A DNA stretch of 64,000 nt, taken from contig NC_083375.1 of NCBI RefSeq assembly GCF_029542785.1, positions 372,001 through 436,000 of the forward strand, written 5' to 3'. This document shows, piece after piece, positions 40,155-48,994 of this stretch. Made by a program: the position numbers and the translations under genes. The stretch's first letter is position 1. Each line of letters starts with the position of its first letter. The notes under the pieces were generated by a model. It was not told the origin of the DNA, did not search any database, and saw only the letters and a program-made list of their open reading frames with translations. The stretch comes from Malassezia japonica (lineage: Eukaryota > Basidiomycota > Malasseziomycetes > Malasseziales > Malasseziaceae).

Positions 40155-41150
40155 CTACCGGTCCATATCGAGCTCCTCCAACCGGCGACCGCGGCTCAGC
40201 TCCATATCGCGGCGGCTGCGCGCGCCCTGCTTTTTGTTTTCGCGGCGCATCGGGCCACGCACGCCGCCGCCCATCCCCATCGGTGCGCTGCCGCCCCACA
40301 GCACCTGCAGCGCGGCTTTGACGACGTTCATCGCATTCGCCGAGCCGTACACGGCTGCACTCAGGTCCGTGTATCCCGCTGCACGCGCGATGGGGTGAAT
40401 GACGTTTGGCACACGCAGACCAAAGCCCGCCGGGCGCGGCCGGATGACGACGCGCGTCGCGCCCCAGCGTCCCTCGACGCTCGTCTCGACGGTATTCGCG
40501 CCGCTCTTGGCGCGGTGCACGGCGACCATGTCCATATTCTTTGCCGCGGCGTGGAAAGCCTTCTTGTTGGCACGTCCCGCGTTCGTGTCCTTGCCCTCGC
40601 CATAGCCGACGAGGCCGCGGCCGTTGCCTGCGACGACGAGCGAGTACCAGCTCGCGACGCGGCCCTTTCCGGTCATATTGACGACACGCTTGAGCGTGAT
40701 ATTGTAGCGGTGCAGCTGCTGCACTTCTTGTGCTGTGAGTGGCGTGACCGAGCTCAGATAGCTCTCCGAGTTCACCTCGTCGCCCGCGCCGCCGCTGGCG
40801 CGCATCACGTTTTGCACCGCAGGCGGCGGCGTGGGAAAGTGGCGCTCGCCGTCGTTGTACACCGACACGCTCGATCCAAACCCGTTCTGCGCATCCGGCC
40901 CCTTGCGCGCGGTCGTCGCGGCGCTCCCGTCGAGGACGTCGTCGCGCGCAGCCAACAGGCGCGGAAACTTTTGCAGATCCATCTTGGAAAAGAGGATCGG
41001 GAGCGCCTTTTGCATCGCGCTCGGCTCAGGAGCCGCGGTGGACTGCTTTTCTGTAGACGGCTGGTGCTCCGCAGCCTTTTGCACATGCGTCGAGCTGCAG
41101 CGCACGCCAGGGCGCACCGCGGCGCGCACGCGCACGATCCGAGCAAGCAT
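40155..41150 (-). CDS. MRPS5: Mitochondrial ribosomal protein S5 (uS5m)
   Basis: Intronless, 331 residues from ATG 41150. An Arg-rich presequence (MLARIVRVRAAVRPGVR) precedes a fungal-specific N-terminal region. The S5 double-stranded RNA-binding fold starts LKRVVNMTGKGRVASWYSLV and continues GNGRGLVGYGEGKDTNAGRA; the C-terminal S5 domain includes ARAAGYTDLSAAVYGSANAM. Start codon is only 32 bp from the divergent RRM gene, with CACGTG in between. The 288-bp gap to SEC8 is the longest convergent spacer in the window. Confidence 0.93.
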   Translation of the reverse strand: MLARIVRVRAAVRPGVRCSSTHVQKAAEHQPSTEKQSTAAPEPSAMQKALPILFSKMDLQKFPRLLAARDDVLDGSAATTARKGPDAQNGFGSSVSVYNDGERHFPTPPPAVQNVMRASGGAGDEVNSESYLSSVTPLTAQEVQQLHRYNITLKRVVNMTGKGRVASWYSLVVAGNGRGLVGYGEGKDTNAGRANKKAFHAAAKNMDMVAVHRAKSGANTVETSVEGRWGATRVVIRPRPAGFGLRVPNVIHPIARAAGYTDLSAAVYGSANAMNVVKAALQVLWGGSAPMGMGGGVRGPMRRENKKQGARSRRDMELSRGRRLEELDMDR

Positions 41151-41173
41151 CGTGGGAAGGAAACGAAGAACGC

Positions 41174-41179
41174 CACGTG
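41174..41179. promoter_or_regulatory. CACGTG core in the 32-bp MRPS5-RRM divergent spacer
   Basis: The six-base palindrome lies 3 bp upstream of the plus-strand ATG at 41183, inside a spacer of only 32 bp between two start codons. If functional it must serve both genes. Confidence 0.45.
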
Positions 41180-41182
41180 AGA

Positions 41183-43402
41183 ATGACTAATCAGACCCCT
41201 TTGGCGTACCGCCCGCGGCGCCGCTTCCTTTCGCCCGGTGGGATGCGCGAGTCAAAGGCGCCTGGTCGCGTCCCGGCCGCGCTAAATCTGCCCGCCAGTA
41301 CACATTATGACACCTTCCCAGGCCTAGGTGCACTGTCGCCGACGTCCGCCGCTCATCCGATGAGCGCCCGTGAAGCACCGCGAGACTATTCGCATGATCT
41401 TGCTCCGCCTACCGGCCGCAGCCTCGGCTTTGGGGCGATCCACGACAGTTTCCAGTCGGCGCCGTCTACGGCGCAGAACGCGACGTTTGCTGCGTTTGCC
41501 CCCCCCGGTTCGGCGAATCCTGCGCTGTTTCTGCCAAGCGACCACAGCGGATCGAGGGCGCGCTCAGCGGACGAAAGCGCGCGCCTCTCCCCTTCTTTCC
41601 CCAGACGCCCGGTGAGCTCGCAAGAGACGCGCATGCACGACCTGCGCCCGGGATACGATACGGGCAGCGGGCCCAACACCCCGCTGCTGAGCTCGCGGAG
41701 CTCTGGCGCCCGAACGCCACGCAGCGCATCGCTCGCCGTGGGGTCGATGCAGCGCATGCCGCTCACGACAGCGGCCGCAGCCGCGAGCGACCAGCGCACG
41801 CAGCTGCAGGTGCGCAACCTTCCGTACAGCGTGCGCTGGCAGGACGTCAAGGACCTCTTCCGCCGTGCCGGGACGGTGCTGCGTGCCGATGTGCACCTTA
41901 CCGCAGATAAGCGCAGCTGCGGCACAGGCTCCGTGCTGTTTGCCACCGAAGAGGATGCGCTGCGCGCCGTTGACACGCTACACGGATACACGTGGCAGGG
42001 GCGCGTGCTCGACGTGCAGCTCGAGCGCGACGCACCTCCCAACGGCGCGTCGCACCGCTCTTCGGAGGCGAGCACGCCCGGGGCGCGTGCCGATGAAGCG
42101 ACGCCGCCGACGCGCACGCCGACTTCGGCGCTGTTTCCCGGCTTTGACTCGCTCCCTGCGCCGCCGACGCGCTTCCCCGGCTTTGCGCCCCGTCGTGACG
42201 GCCCCGAGCTGCCGTGGCCGCCGATGGGCATGCCGGCCCCAATGCCGAACCAAGTTTCGCTGCCCTTCCCTGGGCGCGTGCTGTTTGTGGGCAACTTGCC
42301 CTTCCACTGCCAGTGGCAGGATCTAAAAGACCTATTCCGCGCTGCGGGCAATATCCAGCGTGCAGACGTCGCGTTGAACGCCGATGGACGCTCGCGTGGC
42401 TTTGGTACGGTGCTCTTTGCATCGCCAGAGGATGCGCAGAACGCGGTGCGTCTGTACCACGGCTACGAGTACAACGGGCGCGTGCTCAAGGTGCACTTTG
42501 ACCGCCTCGCGCACTACGGTCCTTCGAACGGCATGGTGCCGACCGACCCGTCGCAGTACACAGCGGCCTTTTCGTCACACGGCCCCGCGCCGCCGGACTT
42601 GGCGCATGCCCCGATGGACCCGTCGTTGGTCGACGGCGACTTGCTCGAGGCCCCGGGCGAGCCTTGGGGCGAGCACGGCGCCGGTGCCGAGGCGCGCCGC
42701 CCGGGGCACATTGCGCTGCCGCCGCTCTCGATGGCGAATCCTACTGCGGCGACGCCGGGCATCGGTGTGCCGATGACGCCGGGCATGCCGGGCTTTATGA
42801 TGCGTCCGGTGCTTGACACGCCCCCGCTATACCCCCACCTCCTGAGCCCGGGCACGGGTTTCGGCAGCCCTCTGTCGGGCAATACGCCCATGTTCCCGGC
42901 CATTAACCCCTACATGAATGCTGCGCCCGGCGCGCCGCTCGACTTTGTCCCGAACGCGTACGGCTACGGCGACCTCGGGCAGTCGGCCTTCTTTCCCCAG
43001 CCGGGCAACCTTCCGCCGACGCCCCACTGGTCGCAGCCTGCACGCACGCGCGTGCGCGCCTCGTCGCTTCAATCAGAGAAGAACGAGGGCGTGCAGCAGA
43101 CGCCAGGGGCCAAGCGCGAGCCGGTCGACGGCGAGTACCCATTCCCTGCACTCGGCCCCGAGGCGCAGGACGAAAAAGAAGACGCAGAGACGCCGCCGGC
43201 GAAGGACAACAGCGCCGTGCAAAGCAGCACCAAAGAGCTTACCGAGGCGATCGCCAAGCTCAGCGTCCACGGCACCGCGCGCTCCAAGCGTGGCAGCGCG
43301 GACGCGGGCGATTCGCGCGACGTTGCTGAAAAGGCTCTTTCGCGCCTGCGCGAGGGGCTCGCGACGCCGAACGAAGCGCCGCAGAACGACACGAAACAGT
43401 AG
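41183..43402 (+). CDS. RNA-binding protein with two RRMs (Gbp2/Hrb1-like)
   Basis: Intronless, 739 residues from ATG 41183. RRM1 (about 209-285) has RNP2 LQVRNLPYS and RNP1-like GTGSVLFA; RRM2 (about 365-440) has VLFVGNLPFHCQWQDLKDLF and RGFGTVLFA, and the two domains share the unusual xxRWQD/xxQWQDxKDLFR core, typical of fungal Gbp2/Hrb1-type mRNA export or stability factors. Flanks are Pro/Gly/Met-rich and disordered. A short C-terminal helix (SSTKELTEAIAKLSV) could be a docking site. The stop TAG directly touches the stop of the convergent EFM7 gene (TAGCTA, 43400-43405). Confidence 0.87.
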   Translation: MTNQTPLAYRPRRRFLSPGGMRESKAPGRVPAALNLPASTHYDTFPGLGALSPTSAAHPMSAREAPRDYSHDLAPPTGRSLGFGAIHDSFQSAPSTAQNATFAAFAPPGSANPALFLPSDHSGSRARSADESARLSPSFPRRPVSSQETRMHDLRPGYDTGSGPNTPLLSSRSSGARTPRSASLAVGSMQRMPLTTAAAAASDQRTQLQVRNLPYSVRWQDVKDLFRRAGTVLRADVHLTADKRSCGTGSVLFATEEDALRAVDTLHGYTWQGRVLDVQLERDAPPNGASHRSSEASTPGARADEATPPTRTPTSALFPGFDSLPAPPTRFPGFAPRRDGPELPWPPMGMPAPMPNQVSLPFPGRVLFVGNLPFHCQWQDLKDLFRAAGNIQRADVALNADGRSRGFGTVLFASPEDAQNAVRLYHGYEYNGRVLKVHFDRLAHYGPSNGMVPTDPSQYTAAFSSHGPAPPDLAHAPMDPSLVDGDLLEAPGEPWGEHGAGAEARRPGHIALPPLSMANPTAATPGIGVPMTPGMPGFMMRPVLDTPPLYPHLLSPGTGFGSPLSGNTPMFPAINPYMNAAPGAPLDFVPNAYGYGDLGQSAFFPQPGNLPPTPHWSQPARTRVRASSLQSEKNEGVQQTPGAKREPVDGEYPFPALGPEAQDEKEDAETPPAKDNSAVQSSTKELTEAIAKLSVHGTARSKRGSADAGDSRDVAEKALSRLREGLATPNEAPQNDTKQ

Positions 43403-44198
43403 CTATGGGTCGCTATTGCGCCCTGGCACGCCGCATGGCACACGTGTCAGCAGCCAGCCGTGCACGGTAGCACGGACCGTGGCATCTCCGGGATCTTCGG
43501 GAAACATAGGCTGGGTCAGATACGGGACATACCTGCAATCTCCATTCGCGGATTTTTTCGCAGCGGTAGCCACGCTCCTCGGCGAGCGTGAAAAAGTGCT
43601 GGTCCTTGTCTGCGAGGTGGGGCCGGTGGTGCGAGAAGAACACGAGCACACACGGCGCCCGCGTAGCGTCGCGCGTGAGACATGCGTCGCACGTATCGAG
43701 CAGCGCAGGGTGCGCCTGGTGATTAAAGATCAAGTCCGACATGAGCACCACGTCGTACGACGGCACGTCCTCGAGTAACGGCGCACAGTCTGCGCCCCAA
43801 ATGTAGCCGCGCGCAGAGGCATTCGTGCACGCATTCTGCGCGAGGTTGATCCGCAGATTCTCCATCAGGTCGGGGTCGGGGTAGTCGGTCGCGACGACGT
43901 GCGCCGCACCCGCGCGGTCCGCGGCAATCGAAGGCAGGCCCGCCGCCGCGCCGAGCTCGAGGATCGACTTGCCACGCACAAAGTGGCTCGCATAGGTCTG
44001 CAGATAGTCGGCCATCGTCGGCGCCGCGTTCCACAGATAGTGGCCCCACAAAGGGTGCGTGCCGACGAGACGCAGGCGGGCCTCGGAGCCGTCCACGAGC
44101 CGCTGCGTGACCTCGGTCGGGGGCGGGGTCTTGGGCCGAAAGTCGGCAGGCTCCTCAAACAGGCCCCAGCCGCCCTCTTCGCCCTCTCCACTGGCCAT
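43403..44198 (-). CDS. EFM7: Elongation factor methyltransferase Efm7 (Nnt1)
   Basis: Exons 44198-43533 and 43510-43403 (22-nt intron) encode 257 residues. Efm7 methylates the N-terminus and adjacent lysine of eEF1A. The signature GGWGLFEEPADFRPKTPPP, the SAM motif SILELGAAAGLPSIAA, VVATDYPDPDLMENL and SYDVVLMSDLIFNHQAH match the family, and the last exon restores the conserved PMFPEDPGDATVRATVHGW. The next gene upstream, HapX, is divergent with a 196-bp promoter, one of the longer ones in this block. Confidence 0.93.
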
Positions 44199-44224
44199 GC
44201 TTTTTTGCCACGCGGCGCTGCCAG

Positions 44225-44286
44225 CCAATCTGGGTCACGTCAAGTAAAGGCCACGTGGTTGTTATGGGATCTGCATAATCTGATAT
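44225..44286 (+). promoter_or_regulatory. HapX promoter elements: CCAAT box, CACGTG and iron-GATA-like site
   Basis: Within the 196-bp EFM7-HapX spacer: CCAAT at 44225-44229, CACGTG at 44252-44257 and ATCTGATAT at 44278-44286, which matches the fungal iron-GATA repressor consensus ATCWGATAA in eight of nine bases. CCAAT is the binding site of the Hap2/3/5 complex that recruits HapX. Regulation by this pair is inferred from other fungi. Confidence 0.5.
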
Positions 44287-44394
44287 CCAGAACGAGCCGC
44301 GGCGGCGCGCGGAGCGCAGCTGCTGCTCTTACCACGCCTAGGACAGCAGGAAGCAAAGGGCGGTCACATCAGATTCGCCTGCAAGCGCCACGGC

Positions 44395-46015
44395 ATGTCC
44401 GTCGCTCCTGCGCCTGTTCAGGCAGGCATGACGGCCTCGTCCGAGCCAGAGGATATCATCCAGCCGACCAAGGAATGGGTCCTTCCCGCACGCGGCAAGC
44501 CAGGGCGCAAGCCTGCGGTCACTGTTCCGCTCACGGTATGTCGCACGACTAACCCAGAAACGAAAGGCACAGAACCGCGCGTCGCAGCGCGCATTCCGCG
44601 AGCGCCGGCACGCCTACCTCGCCGAGCTCGAGGAAAAGGTGGCGCGGTACGAGGCCCGCGAAATTGATGCGAATGTACAGATGCAGCGGATCGCACTGCA
44701 GTGCCGCGAAGAAGCATCCATGCTCCGCCAGAAAAACGAAACACTCACCGCACGGTGCGAGCAGCTTGAGAAACAGCTGCGGGCGCTCAGCACGGCCGGC
44801 TCGCCACCGCAGTCCAACGGTGGCACGCCGAGCGGGTGTTTGCCACCGAAGCACGAGGCGCGTACGCACGCCTCGCCAGAAGCCGTGCCGACCAACAGCA
44901 CGGTGTCTACTGGATACTCCCCGCCGCCGAGCACCGGCGCAGCGACGCCGACGCCCAACGGGTCGATTCCTCATATGCCCATGCTTCGCCAGTCGAGTAC
45001 GCCGAGCGATCCAGACGAGATCGGATTCGACTGCGGATTCTGCCCCGACCAAAACCTGTGCGTGTGCCGCGGCAAGGCCAAGCTCGAGTTCGGCGAGGAG
45101 ATGCACGACCCCCTCACACCAGGCGCTACGCCGAGCCTCTACCAGAGCGTCCCGCCACAGACACAGGCCGCCGTGCCGCTCGTGCGCTCTACACGCCCCA
45201 AGCCGCGGCTGTGGGCAACGACGCCAATGAGCGACGCGTCCAATGCCCCGTCGCCAATCGGGACACGCGTGGGGTCGTGGGCCGCCGGCACGTCGCCTGG
45301 AGCGATCGCGCAGCGCGCAGGATCTCGCCCCCGGCTCTGGGCCGTACACGAGCCCGAGCAAAAGTCTGCTCCGAGCCCGCGGCGGCCGAGTGCACCGTCG
45401 TGCACCGGCGACCAAAAGACATGCAGCGCATGCAACGCGGACCCTGCGCTCGCGACCTTTTGCTCGGCCGTCTCGCGCAGCGTCCAGGTACCCATGTCGA
45501 CGCAGCGCCAGGCGCCCCTGCCCCCTCCATCCGCGGCGTCGGCTGCGAGCCCCGGGCGCCGCGAGACGGTGCCGCATGCCTTTACACGGATCCGCAACCA
45601 CCCCAACTTTTCGCAGTGGAAAGGCGACGGTGGGCTGCAGATGCTCGCCGAGATCGTCTCGCGCGACTCCAAAGACGAAGAAGCGTCTCGCGGCGATGCG
45701 GAGCGTCTGCCGCCCCGGCCGGCCGGCGGCGGCTCGCCGTCGCGCAAGCGCAGCTCGCCGTCGCCGCCGGCGGTGCAGCCGATGCGCCGCAGTGCGCCGG
45801 ACGCGTCGCCGGACGTGGCCAGCGAAGGAGAGCGGCGAAAGCGGACGCGTGCGGACAATATGGTTTACGTACGCAGCGAGGCCGTTTCGGAGGCGCTTGC
45901 CATGCTCGACCGCCCCGGCGAAGGGGAAGAGGATGCGGGAGCAGCCATACCCCACGCGAAAGCGTGCCCTTGCCCGTGGGTGAATACCTCCTCGCGGCTG
46001 CCATGGCCACGGTGA
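44395..46015 (+). CDS. HAPX: Iron-responsive bZIP regulator HapX
   Basis: Exons 44395-44535 and 44558-46015 (22-nt intron) encode 532 residues. The CCAAT-complex-binding motif comes first (PTKEWVLPARGKPGRKPA, residues 24-41), then the bZIP basic region KRKAQNRASQRAFRERR and a leucine-zipper/coiled coil; the intron sits exactly between them. Two cysteine-rich segments, FDCGFCPDQNLCVC and TCSACNADPALATFC, correspond to the iron-sensing CRRs. HapX represses iron-consuming pathways under starvation and can activate under excess. The C-terminus carries basic patches. Converges on the histidine-phosphatase gene with 6 bp between stops. Confidence 0.92.
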
Positions 46016-46021
46016 TGACGA

Positions 46022-46813
46022 CTACAGACGCGATCGCGCGCGGTAAATAAGCGAGGTATCTTTGGGCGCGTACCGGTCGGTCCAACCGACCCCCATGCCC
46101 GGCTCTGTGTTGTTCTCGGGAACGTAGCCAAAGTCCCATTCACGTTCGGACCCTCCAGGTAGGAAGGATGTATTGCCATTGTACTCTTGTTTCCACCGGC
46201 CGTTTTCGTACGCATACTTGCTCACGCTCGCCGTACCGGCGCGGATATCGTGCTTCGCGTGCTCGACCTGGCCGGCCGTCAGTAGCATGCGGCCCAGCGC
46301 GATGCTCGAGGCGGCGTGCGAGACGAGCAGGACGCGGTGGATGCCCCACTCCTCGCACCGGCGGTTCAGTCGCTCGAAGCACGCGTACATGCGGTGGTGC
46401 ACGTCCGCGATCGTCTCGCCCTCAGGGTCGGGGTACATGAGCGGCGTCCAGCGCGTCGACACCCGGGGAAAGTAGTCCTTCACTTGATCGGCACGCGGCG
46501 GCGACGGATGCACACCAGTGTCCGTCGGCCACACCGGGGGGAACCACTCGGCAAGGCCAGGCTCGATCACCAGCTCGAGATCCAAGCGCTCGACCGTCGG
46601 CATGGCCGTCGTGATGCAGCGTGAAAACGGCGAGCTGATCACGAGTTGCGGCTGCTCGTCCTTCGGCAGCGACGCGAAAAAGTCGGCCATCTTGCGTGCC
46701 TGTCCCTCGCCATGCGCCGTCAGCGGCGGGTCGCGAGGCAGCTGATTCGCCGCATTAAAATGCGTAATGGCCATCCGGAAGCCGTGCCGGGCCACATAAA
46801 CCGTATCGACCAT
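46022..46813 (-). CDS. Histidine phosphatase superfamily protein (Tfc7/tau55-like)
   Basis: Intronless, 263 residues from ATG 46813. The catalytic VARHGFRM motif near the N-terminus, the second arginine in SPFSRCITTA, the Glu of EPGLAEWFPP and the second histidine in VLLVSHAASSIALGRML define the branch containing yeast Tfc7 and UBASH3-type phosphatases. Length fits a stand-alone enzyme. Whether it serves TFIIIC or a metabolic substrate is unclear. Its start codon is 36 bp from divergent RIB7. Confidence 0.82.
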   Translation of the reverse strand: MVDTVYVARHGFRMAITHFNAANQLPRDPPLTAHGEGQARKMADFFASLPKDEQPQLVISSPFSRCITTAMPTVERLDLELVIEPGLAEWFPPVWPTDTGVHPSPPRADQVKDYFPRVSTRWTPLMYPDPEGETIADVHHRMYACFERLNRRCEEWGIHRVLLVSHAASSIALGRMLLTAGQVEHAKHDIRAGTASVSKYAYENGRWKQEYNGNTSFLPGGSEREWDFGYVPENNTEPGMGVGWTDRYAPKDTSLIYRARSRL

Positions 46814-46849
46814 CGTGACCGGTTGCCGACCTCCACATTTCCCCACGCC

Positions 46850-47655
46850 ATGAATCCAGAACAGCAAGCGGCTTGCGTTGCGTTCCTCGCGCGGTATGCG
46901 CCTCCTCCGGGTCACCCGTGGACGACGCTGACTTTTGCGCAGTCTAGCGATGGAAAGATTGCGGGTCCCGGCCGCAAGACAGTGCGTATTAGCGGTGACG
47001 CGAGCATGGAGATGACCCACCGGTACGTCCTCTGCCTAACCCAGCCTGCGTGCAATGCACGATGCGATCGTGATTGGTATCGGTACCCTGCTCAATGATG
47101 ATCCCCAGCTCAACGGTACGTTTTCGCGCTGACGCAGCCCGCCTCGCACCGGAGCCGGCACACAACCCCCGACCTGTGGTGCTGGACGACGCTTTGCGCA
47201 TGCCCCTCGACTGCCGCCTGCTCAAGAATGCGGCGGACGGCAGCGGACGCACCCCGCTGATCCTCGCGATGTACCCGGTGAATGCGGCGGACGTCGCCGA
47301 GTGGAACCGCCGCCGCGAAGTCCTCACCCACGCCGGAGCCGAGGTCGCGATCGTCGAGTCCGAGACCGAGGGCATCCTCACCTGGGACGCAATCCTCACG
47401 CGTCTCCAGCAGTTCCACCTCTTTTCGATTATGGTCGAAGGTGGGGCGACTGTCATCGACAGCCTGCTGACCGCGCACGCCACCAATCCCCCGAAAGTGC
47501 AAGCGGCGATCGTGACCATTTCCCCCAACCCCCTTGGCACGGACGCCTATGGATACAAGACCAGCCTCCCGCTGGCCGGCGGCGAGGCTAGTGCGCTGCA
47601 GTATGCCGAGACGTTGGAGCTCGACGGCGATCGTGTCGTGGCCCTGCGTGGCTAG
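46850..47655 (+). CDS. RIB7: Riboflavin pathway reductase Rib7
   Basis: Exons 46850-47022, 47045-47115 and 47138-47655 encode 253 residues; both introns are 22 nt. Rib7 reduces the ribosylamino-pyrimidinone intermediate with NADPH in riboflavin synthesis. Conserved blocks are TLTFAQSSDGKIAGPGR, MTHRLRAMHDAIVIGIGTLL spanning intron 1, NDDPQLNARLAP spanning intron 2, NPRPVVLDDALRMP and IMVEGGATVIDSLL near the C-terminus. Its TAG stop directly abuts the stop of the next gene (TAGCTA, 47653-47658). Confidence 0.94.
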
Positions 47656-48108
47656 CTATTCATCTGCACGCAAAATGCTAAAAACGAGAGCAGAAGCATC
47701 GCTAAGCCGGGCGCGTTGCTCAAACGTATTGCGTGTCTGCGCCCGCAGCTCGCTGGGCGACGTCGCAGCGGCGCTCAGGGGGATGCCTGCCAACCCTTTG
47801 TCGCGTAGAAAAGTTTGCAGCGCTTCGAGTTTTGAGTCGAAATCGTCAAGTGCGTCGCTCGCATTGCCATCATTCAAGAGCGCGTACAGACTAGATGAGT
47901 GAGGGGGGACGTACACCTTCTCGAGCATCGCATCACCGGCCTGCCGCGTCGCGGGCAGGTGCGTCGTCTCGAGCTCCGCCAGGAGGCGTTCCAGCGCAGC
48001 GAGCGTATGTGCCTCTTGCTTCGGGCGCGCTTGCAGCGCGGCGCCGGCCGGGGACACGCTCACGTCGCCCGCCGCGTCCGGCACCGAGGCGGGGGGCGCA
48101 GAGGCCAT
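47656..48108 (-). CDS. Small hypothetical helical protein
   Basis: Intronless, 150 residues from ATG 48108. I do not recognise the family. The first 30 residues are Ala/Pro-rich; the rest is predicted helical with Leu-rich stretches (LAALERLLAELETTHLP, FDSKLEALQTFLRDKG, TFEQRARLSDASALVFSIL), as seen in small kinetochore, Mediator or tethering subunits. No signal peptide or membrane span. Position argues that it is real: it is wedged between RIB7, whose stop touches its own, and a divergent gene 32 bp from its start. Confidence 0.6.
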   Translation of the reverse strand: MASAPPASVPDAAGDVSVSPAGAALQARPKQEAHTLAALERLLAELETTHLPATRQAGDAMLEKVYVPPHSSSLYALLNDGNASDALDDFDSKLEALQTFLRDKGLAGIPLSAAATSPSELRAQTRNTFEQRARLSDASALVFSILRADE

Positions 48109-48140
48109 CACGGTTGCTGACTAAGCTTACTCCTGCCGCG

Positions 48141-48600
48141 ATGAGCGAAGCGAGCCAAGCGCCCAGCGGGCGTGCCTCGCTGCCGACGCTGCCGGATCTG
48201 CGTCAGGAGCAGTTCTTCCTCTCGACCGTGCGCCAGTACATTGACGTGGAGGATACGGAGGAGAAAGGAGAGCTGGTGCCCATCACGGAGCGCACCACGC
48301 CGTGGCACCACACCAAGAACATCCGATGGTAGGTTCTCGTGCTAACGCAGGGGGGCGTTTTTGTACAGTCTGTTTATGGAGCAGTTTGTATCACCGCTAT
48401 GGCAAGGGATGCTATGGGGCCTCGGTGGCGTGGCGCTGGCGCACGCGCGCCAGGCGATGGCCATTGCACGTGCCCACCGTATGCGCTCGCCGACCGCCCA
48501 GGCCAAGACGCTCGCAAAGGAGGCGGAAAAGACAGCGCCTACGCGCCAGCTCTTTTCGTCGTGGATCGCGCGGCTGGGCCTGTCGCGCCTTTTTCTATGA
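48141..48600 (+). CDS. Small conserved-looking membrane protein, unknown function
   Basis: Exons 48141-48328 and 48351-48600 (22-nt intron) encode 145 residues. An N-terminal soluble part with LPTLPDLRQEQFFLSTVRQY leads through the splice site to one hydrophobic segment (SPLWQGMLWGLGGVALAHA) and a basic C-terminus (ARAHRMRSPTAQAKTLAK). The LPDLRxEQ-FL start and single late membrane span resemble small fungal membrane proteins of unknown function; I cannot name it. Its stop lies 4 bp from the convergent CHCH gene, and its start 32 bp from the divergent hypothetical gene. Confidence 0.68.
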
Positions 48601-48604
48601 TACC

Positions 48605-48947
48605 CTACTGGGAGGGGCCTTGCGCCGCCTTTACACGCTCCGTACACTCCCATAGAGCACGCAGCTTCGGCGTGCATGCATGCGCCAGCTCGTCATCACC
48701 CATCTTGGCATTCTGCTGGAGGCACAGGTCGTACGCGCGGATCACCGGGCCGCACTGGTCCTTGACCGCCTGCAGCATCGGCACGGCACGGGCTGCACAC
48801 TGCGCAAGCGACTGCTGCGCCTCGGCACACTTGCTACCGTCACCTTTGTTTGCGACAATACACCGCTCAAACGAGGCTGCGTCAGAAGCGCGACCTACCC
48901 AGCTCCGCGGCGCAGTTTTTGCCCACCGTCTCCATTGCGTTTTCCAT
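48605..48947 (-). CDS. Double twin-CX9C protein (CHCHD5-like)
   Basis: Exons 48947-48899 and 48876-48605 (22-nt intron) encode 106 residues. Four CX9C motifs are visible, two pairs: CAAELASFERC (made by splicing) with CAEAQQSLAQC, and CGPVIRAYDLC with CTPKLRALWEC. This is the CHCHD5 layout of small intermembrane-space proteins oxidised by Mia40/Erv1. Function of CHCHD5 homologues is poorly known. ERV2, a different sulfhydryl oxidase, is 13 kb away. Divergent start 47 bp from the isomerase gene. Confidence 0.88.
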
Positions 48948-48994
48948 GATGAGGGGAGTGGAGGTGTGTGTCTGTCCGTGCGTTCCCCACAAGT

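Noticed and set aside
44549..45955. 468-codon minus-strand frame antisense to HapX
   Set aside because: The plus strand has a complete HapX domain order; the antisense product is Arg/Ala-rich without motifs.
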